Shown here: piece by piece, positions 28,901-38,000 of the stretch
How positions within the stretch are numbered: position 1 is the first letter of the stretch
Layout of the letters: each line of letters starts with the position of its first letter
Assembly: GCA_942486035.1 (NCBI GenBank)
Contig: CALNXK010000040.1
Coordinates: forward strand, 782,501-846,500
Direction of reading: 5' to 3'
From: Porites lobata
Taxonomy: Eukaryota > Cnidaria > Anthozoa > Scleractinia > Poritidae
Length of the DNA: 64,000 nt
The notes under the pieces: model-generated
What the model saw: only the letters and a program-made list of their open reading frames with translations
The model's database searches: none
What the model was told of the DNA's origin: nothing
Program-made: the position numbers and the translations under genes

Positions 28901-31900
28901 GATGGTTATGAAACTCCTAATAGACTTCTTTGTTATACGATGTTTTTGTTAGCTTTTTTGGAGCTCACCGTGCACAACGTTCAGTAGCATTCCTATCATT
29001 TTGAACTTACTGATCAATAGAAACATTGCATTAATTTATTCAGTCGCACTTTGTGAACAAAATTAGAAGATTGTGCTCGTCAGGAAGCTTCCAACACAAA
29101 CTGCACCGCCGTTGTTTTCAACTTTGATTCTTGCCGGCTTTCAAAGGCCGTCTCCTCTACTAACTATGATGACGTTTACATTTTAGGGTTGAGTAAACCG
29201 GATAGGGATTTGAACGGGATTTTTCAAAATACCAGCTTAACTCTGTTTCGGGCCAAATCTTGACTTACAGGTATTTAACTGCTCGAGGAATGTCGAATGG
29301 AGTTACAGTTAGGTCTTGATAATGACATTCAGCTTTCATCCAAAAAGGACGAGCCTCCAGCATTTGGCAATAACACTTTGTTGAGCAAGCTGGGACAAAA
29401 ATAACAGAACAACCACAGTCTTTATTTTGATTAGTACATTCATCCCAACGGTGTGTCCGTCTCTATTTACTGATATTTTGTTTTGTTCTGTGTATATTTA
29501 CTTTTGTATCAAGTTTATGACATCTATGTGAGCTTATGTGTACCAATGTATTTGTTGTGCCTCTTTTTACATTTTCACGTTTTCTATTATAATCACAGTC
29601 ACCCGACTAGTTTAGCTTTTTAGTGATTTTGAGTGTCCCACTACTGTATGTATTGTTTATTTATTTCCACAGTGGTAGAAATAAACTCATGTTTCATCCG
29701 CAAGTAGCATGGGAACTATTAAAGGCGGGGACAAGATATCCTAGTTCTATTAAAACTAGACTGTTCACAGTCCCCTATTTTTTCCTGAGATCGTTAAACG
29801 CCTGCGCGGGAGGCTAAGGTATAGCGCGTCTCATGTTAATGGCGGCCATCTTGAGTTTCAAATGTACCACTGGGGCGGACGACGGGGATTATAGCTGTAG
29901 GGGAAAGGGGCGAGAAAAATAGAGGGACTGTAATAACATCACTGCAGTTCTCGTTGTACTAGCAACGCAGGCATTTGATTGGTCATTAGACAATAGATGT
30001 CAATTTGCGCTGACAACGGGTTTAGTTTAAGCTGCCGACACTGACAAGTCGTCGACAAGTCGTCGTTTCTATAAGACGTACGCTTTCATATTATACTACC
30101 ATAAGCACATCTTGCGCAAACACATGAACAATTTTTGGTATATTCTGAGGATGAATAATGTAGCCAAGTTGCTTTTGAAGCAGCCCGGCCAGGGGAATTT
30201 TGTAAAACAGTTTCTGCCAAACGAACTAAAAATTTAACGCTACGCCGAAGCAAAAAAGATGACCTGTCAGAAATGCCTGGCCTTTTATCGGGAGGTTTAA
30301 CTATTTTAATCTGTGTTGAGGAGGGCGTGCTTAGCACTTCGATCAGGAAAATGTTTCACCTGTGCATGTTTGCTGATTTTATTTGGAGGAATGGCCCAGA
30401 TACTGTATAAAATCACCGTTTCGAAAGGAGATATTTGTAAACACGCGAAATAGATGCTAAATGGCCTTAAATGTGTCTGGCATGTTTTTGATCGCCAGCG
30501 AAGTTTCTTAAATAATGAATGGTAAAAGCGTGAAATTCCTGTCACGCCTCCTGAACGCGAGCTGCAGTGATGTTATTACAGTCCCTCTATTTTTCTCGCT
30601 TCCTCCCAAACTGCCCCCGCCCCCAAAGTAGTTTTGACACTCAAGCAAGATGGCAGCCCGTAACGCAAAGCGCTCGATCTCGACGATCTTACGGAAAAAT
30701 AGAGGACTGTGAACAGTCTATATTAAAACAAAATAAACTATAAACACATTGGTAAAAACGTTAGCGATAAGACTAGGAACAATAACTTTATAGAAATACT
30801 GAATGACAAGATGGATTAAAGGCAAAATGGCAATCACACACAGCAATAATTACAGTAGGAGAGGTTTCTAAGGATGGTTTAAGGCAGAAAACGAAGAAAA
30901 TTAAGCTGAATAGACCACTGTACTTTCTATGGGTTTACCACCGTGATAACCCACGCAGAATGTTGGGAGAACACGAGAAAAGCTTGTAAGTCACGACCGA
31001 AGGCGAGTCTTACAAGCTTTCCAGTCTTGATTTTTAGTAGAGTCTTTAGAGTAGAGAATGTGGTTTTAGTACCATGATCAAGTCATGTCTTCTCTCCAAG
31101 GTCATCATAAGCCAATCATGACTCACGATTTAATGGCGCTGAACTTTCTCAAAACTCAGTTCAGTCAAACAACAAACAGCAGCACTTCAAAACACGAAAT
31201 TCTGCACTCATTACTCGTGATAAATTATGAAAGCTGTCTTACTGGAAAAGTCAACACATTCATGCGAACCTATGATGAAAGAATACGTTTTTGGTTTGTT
31301 TACTACAGAAGAAGAAAATTGAACAACAAATTGTAAGCAGCTGTATTTTGTTGAGCTTATCGTGCTTTAAAATTAAAAATTATTCGTGAATGGAATGACC
31401 TGCCCACCAATGTTGTTGAGATAGGAAATTTAAGACGTTTTAAAATAGCTCTTAAATCGTACATGCGTCTTTCTTAGGTTTTCATCCATCTCAGATTTTA
31501 TTCATAAACATATCTTTTCAATTTTATTTTTGGAAGTTTATTTACATAGGGTTAACCTCTTAAACTTCCTTTTTAGGGTATTATTTGTGTCTTTTATTTC
31601 TTATGATACCTTAAATAAAGTATGTATGTATGTATGTTTAATACTGAAAAACTGCCAGCTATTGTAATGGAGGACTTCACTTTTTACAAACAGCAGAGGT
31701 TTAAGATCTGTTTTCTGGACTTTTTCATGATCAAAACATGCTGCGGTAACGACGTGGCGGCATTTGCGAAGTTGTCGCATGTAACTTATGTAATTGGTTA
31801 GTCGAGCAATGTAATTGAAACTGCAATAAGTGTAAAAGTTTCTTGCCCTTTATAAGAACAAAACCACAAACCGAATTCGAACGAAGATTTATTGTAACTG

Positions 31901-34900
31901 ATGTGCTTGGTACTTCAAATAAAATGCGGGGGACAAAGGTCTACAAACAGTGTGGATACAAAATACTTGTCAGCGGAAGGCTTCAAAAGACACGTAACCT
32001 CAATGGGTCGAAACTTGAGTTCGCGATAAGGTCATGTGATAATGGTCAGCGGATAAAAGAACCCACACTGCTGTTCGTAAAGAGTAGGAGACGTAGACCC
32101 CGGTGGTGTAGTACAACCTTTCATGGGCTGGGTGGGCAATGAAGGGGGTTGATATCAATTGGAACGTTAGTCCTGCTTCATCGCCTGTCTTCGTGTTGGG
32201 TCACGGTGGATACTCAAGGCAATCGGGAGACCGTAAAAATGATCTTTCACGTTTCCGGTAAATAACGTGTTAGTACGTAACGTTTTGCAATACAAGATTG
32301 AAATGTGTACTCTTTGACCCTTTAACCGCCAATTTTTGTCAAAAGCAAATTTCGACTAAAGTTACAAATATCATTTTGTAAAATTTTGAAAAACAATTTT
32401 GAAAGTACAGGCAGAGAGCTTTCATTTGAATGTTACATCATAGGATTTCGTTCACACTGACTCAAAAGTTAGAGTCACTGTACAAAACTCCATCAAGCAC
32501 TCTGGCAGTGAAAGGGTTAATGTAAGTTTTGTGGTTAAGTAATTTATTTGCTAAATTTTGAGAAGTATGTAATACACTTTTATTACGGACTCGTGTGGAC
32601 ATGTATGGCTGTTTATTAAACATCACAAATCTCCCACCGCAAGCATATCTAACTATCTACATTGGAGGCTCTATTTCTAGACACTTAACTACCATTTACC
32701 CAAACTAATTCGTCTAGCAATTAAGTTCAGTATATATTATCATGAGAGTTTTTACTCAGCTTCAAAGATTGAAATAATACGGCAAGCGTCAGATAATGAG
32801 CAGATAAAAACAGCTCATGGATAAAAAATTTCGTGACACTGCTGATTTATGTGTAGAAGTAATGACAGGTCAATGGTAAACTCGGTCACGTGGTACAAAT
32901 TCGCATTTGCCGTTTGACGTAAACGCGATACTTAAACTGTCTATTAACGCTCAAGAGACACGAACCTTGTCTGTAAACCCGTAGCGTTTTCTGCTGTGTT
33001 GCTCCGAACAAGTTACTCGCCATACATTTGTAGACTCCTTGTGCATCCCGCTGCTGCTCGTACGTTACACTGGTGGTATTTTGTAGTACTGTTTCATTTT
33101 TTATCCACGTTATAACAGGGGCAGGGGAACCCTGTGCTTGACACCACAAAGTTGTCACGTATCCAGACACTGTTACCTCTTGCATCGGCTCCAAAAATTG
33201 AGGAGAATCTGTGTAACCAAAAGATAACTTGATCATTGCGGATAGAGTATATGTCATCTTTCGACATTCAGCGCTAGAGGTATGCAGGCTTTTAGTGAAC
33301 TGTTTAGATAGCCTTAACTCCTAACAACTTAACTCCTTTCTAGAATTATAATTTGTTGTTAAATGTTCCTCAAAAACAGCAAGAGGGGAATCCAACGACT
33401 GTTTTCTGTAAAATATCTGTTCGGAGCTAAAAGCAAATAGTGCCTACAATTCTCCTAGAATATTCAATTTTCGAAGCTTATCTTATAAATTCTCTACGAT
33501 TTTCTGGCGTTAAATTTTCACATTTCACTCTCCAGGTAAGCCATTTTCGCTGCAAAAAAAAGGAAACTTTAAATTTTCGGATTCAAATCGGTGATAGAGA
33601 TAAGAATCAGAAAAATTCTCACTTTCGTAATACATTAAATTGGATTTAAAATTTTCGGGAAAATAATACTGAAGCTCTGGCAGCCAAACAGATAAAAAAT
33701 TTTATAGCGCCCCTTACAATGCAGTGCATTTCTAGAGATATAAAAGCACTCTGGGTAGTCTAAAGAGTGTCTCAAAGTACTTAGAAGGAAATCGTCGATG
33801 AGTGCCCCTGAGAATTCTCCGCAACGCGGTCTTTTCAATCCTCTTTTGATCCCTTAAAGTGATGAGGCAGTGTAACAGGTGTAAAATTCGATATATTACT
33901 TCAACTTCGAGTAAAAATCTTTCCTGAACGATACATTTTTTTCTGCCTTGAGACCTTATTGTGAATGCTTATTTCAGTGACAAATCTTTCACTAAAAGAA
34001 ATCAGAAGTAGAAACTAGTATTATAAGCAACTGAATGGATTGGGAGCTTATCTTATAAAAACAATATTCCTTGCCCATGATTAATGTGCTACCTCCATTT
34101 TGCAATTGTCTTCCAACATAACGGGCTTTAAATCCGGGACCTTCTTGGTATGGATTGGTTTGAAGCCATCTCCAACCACGAACAATCTCCACAAGCATCT
34201 TGTTACCGCTAGAACTGATGTTTTGAGGCTTGTTTTCTTGTTCGCAATAAATGCCAAGTACGTTACTGAGTTTGGAATGTCCATCTCGTACTATCACGTA
34301 TGTGTCGAGGAAGCATGCTCGTAAACCCATGTCTACACTTTCTAGAGTCATCTCAACATAGTGCCCCTTAGGAACTGTAATAAGCCATCTATTGAATGAT
34401 GAACAAGGCACACTTGTGGGTCGAAATGCTGGTGTATCAAAAGTGCCTCGTTTTCCACTGAGAGGCACGGTGCAAGAGGTTGTAGGCCCCGGCGTAGTAT
34501 ATCGACTGGTAAACGACGTTTGAAAAGGTGTGTTGGAAGGCCTTGCAGTCGGTGACAAAGTAGAAGAAAAGGCTAGAACTGCAGAGGGAATACTTTAGTT
34601 AGATGCATATTGTCAGTATATAAACAGCCTCGATTATCTGACGCAGTTTCAGTAATTAGGGGAAGAAATGCTTTTTCCTCTAACTAGGGCTATTAACTGA
34701 AACAAAACAGCCAAGGGTTGTTTGTCCGTCAGTTGGTGTAGATATCTTATCCGATTGTTAACGGACACCGTTGGGTCACTTATCAGAGCCTTACGAGGTT
34801 TTACAATGCTGTTGATAACCAGAGCTAGGTCCAGTTGCTCGAAAGGTGGATAACAATATCCACTGGATAGATCTCTGTCAAGTGGATAGCGCAATTGGTT

Positions 34901-35015
34901 TACCTAATACTTATGCGCTTTATGCTTTATTTGACAATTATTCCTCGAGCCTGAATAGGCTTTGAGTCAATAGCCCGTGAGGCTGAAAGCCGAATGGGCT
35001 ATTGACTCAGAGGCC

Positions 35016-35056
<41 letters not shown>

Positions 35057-38000
35057 GTTGGTAAAAAATATCGAGAATAAAAAAAATTTAGCTGCTTAAA
35101 GCTATACTTTAATCCTTTTTGCTGCCAAAAAGCCGACGCTTTTCGAAACTAGTAGGCTATAACATATAGCCTAGTAGTAGCTCAACCAATAGACTACTAG
35201 TTGGATTTTACTAAAGAGCTTTATCGGGTGGTTCAAACCGGGACCTGAGGTGCTTATGATTACCATTTACACAAACCAACAGGTTGGAAAGCGTGTGCAC
35301 ATACATACGGCTATAAAATTTGAGGTGGTGATAGGCCGACCGGACACAAAGTATACCCAAATCAGCTGAACAGACTGAAAAGAGGGAAAAATTTATCGCC
35401 TCAAACTACAGCCCATGTTTGATTACTTTAACTTCGCAAACGGAATGAGGTGAACCATTTGATTATTCAACCGGAATATCAGGTTTTCCTTTGTAAAATG
35501 GTAAGTCCTCCGGGTCTGTTACAATAATCTTAAGGAGAGCTTCGACTGTTTGTTCGCCATTTTTTTTTAATTGGTGGGAGTGAATTATTAGACCCAAACC
35601 TTGAATTGAACTGCAGTCACAGAATTCTTTTAATTTTACTATGGAAATGAGCTAGCGTCGGTTTTCTACTTTCAAAATGATAACCGGGAATTCATTTGAA
35701 GGAAGGAAACTGTTTATATATCTTGTAACATTGTAGTCCAGATTTTCATGTTTACAGCGATTTTTTTTTTGACATATATGGTAATCCCTTCAATCCTAAA
35801 ACTATTCTTTATACTTGACGGGTAGTTTCCTATTTGGCGTCTATTTTTCTAGATAGTTTTGTACGCTGCAAAATGACATGTATTTATACCTATCGCTAAG
35901 TATCAACGAGGGAGAAAGAAGTGAATCCGCATGCACTGTCAGCATCTTGTAAAGAATCCCGTGCTTTGATTAGTTGTTTTGTTACCCCTTTGTTACATTA
36001 ACTTACTTGCACATTAGTCGAGATTTTTCTCGTCTTACCAATACCTCGGGCGTCATTCTATAAGACCTATAATGGCCTGTCTCCTCGTCAGCCCGCGTTA
36101 CCGATTGGAAGAGCAATCAGACCGGCAATCAAACAATCACACGGTCAAAGTTATAACGGGGACCAGACACGCTGTAGCATACTCAGGGAAATTAAGGCAC
36201 GGGTGTTTTTTCAATTTCCCTCAAAAAGTGGATGGGTGATCTATATTTTGAGCATTAAGGCCTATAGCGACAAAACTTGAGTGAAATAATGACTCTCAAA
36301 AGTTTATAGGATTCCGAGTAAAAAAATATATAAATAAGGTCACGTGACCTTTAACGGCCATTTTGCGCGAAAAAAAAACTTAAATTAGAAATGGCACCAT
36401 TTTATATTAGCAGTCAATCAAAGAAGGTGCAACCAAACATGTCCCTAGATGAACGACTAAACGTCTGTGCCCAAGCTTTGTTGAGAAATTTATTGAAAGT
36501 GAAAATAAACGGAATTTTGTACTAGTACCCAGTCCCCTTATCAAACGATTTTCGAGTTTTGTTCCTGTCTAAAAGATTAACTTAAAAGGCCCGGACACGG
36601 AAATGATGTACCCACTAGTCTGATAACTATGACAATAACTGCAACTTCCAGAAAGTAATTAGTAATTAATTGCCAAATAGATTTTTGTGCTAAATAGAGC
36701 CTTAATAGGTCAGGTGACAATTAGTGACTCCAGTCATCGGCAAAGTTATTAAACTTATACCCACGAAGTCTGTCCTTAAAGGGGCTGTGTCATGGCATTC
36801 CAGTTCATTTTGTTTAATTTTGCCAATTACTCGCCCTCAATCGCTATGGAACTTAAAGTAAGCAAAGAAATTACATTTATTATATAGATACTGATGAAAT
36901 ACCAGGATTTTTCCTTTTGCTAAAAAATCATATCTTCATCGCGCGCAGTGAAGATACTATTTTTATCTTTCACGTGTGAGGATATTGGTGTTACTTACAT
37001 GATTAGCCAATTACAAGAGAGCTTCCCGCTCAAGCGCGGCCGGTTCTTTTGGAATTTCATTTTGTCATAGAATTTTTCTCTTCTTCATTAAAATTTTGAC
37101 ATTTTGGAACAGAAATTGTCTTTATTTTTCCTTTATAACTTCATATCCGAGTTTCATAACATTGCTGTGACAGGCATTTTGCGATAGGTGACCACTTTAA
37201 TTGCATTATTTCGCTTCGCTCACTCGTGAGAGATACTTTAAGCACTCGAAGATAAGATTCGTATCCTCGCGCGGGCATGTAATATCCTCTATGTAAATGA
37301 CAAAATCAGAGATCCGAGACAAACAAATATGTCTCCTGAGCATTATTTTTGAAAGTGAAAGCAGCAGGGATCAACTTTGAAAAACTGTAAGGCTGAACAG
37401 TTTTCAAAAATCCTAATTTCAATCCGTTTCAGTCTGCTTCAGTTTTGCTCATCCGTGGCATCTGTTGTTTCTGTTATGTTATTTTAACCTTCCTTTAAAG
37501 TTTTAAGCGGTTATTTTTATGTCTCTCTTATTTAACGGGATTTGGTAATTTCCCAATTTGGCTGAATTTCGTGACACAGCTCCTTTAAGTTATTTTGTGC
37601 TATATTGAAAGCTTAAGAAGTTAGACCACCCCACCCCCATCCCCCGCCCCCCGCTGTCTTTGTGGAATTAAGTAGAAGACCCATGCTTTAATTTTCTTAA
37701 GTAGTTATATCTAGTTTAGCTTAGGTTGGCGCATCGTTTCCAGGGACACTACAATTAAGAACAAAAATTATCCATTTTTTAGTCAATGATTTTGTTGACT
37801 TTTAGGTGTTGCATTAACTGAAGTATTTTGTAATGTTAATTTCTCTCTCAGCAGAAGTTAGTTATTGATGGCAGATGACCGTAGTACAAAGAAAATATAC
37901 TTCAGCGTTTTTTTGAGCAATATTGTTCAGTATTATTATCTATGATTAAAAATACTTCGGTCCGAAGGCGAAAGGTTGCTCTAGAGACCATGATACTCAC

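Noticed and set aside
34649..34894. 81-residue minus-strand ORF upstream of the CUB exon
   Set aside because: No signal peptide or domain, and the CUB exon's phase is already met by the exon at 38980-39049.
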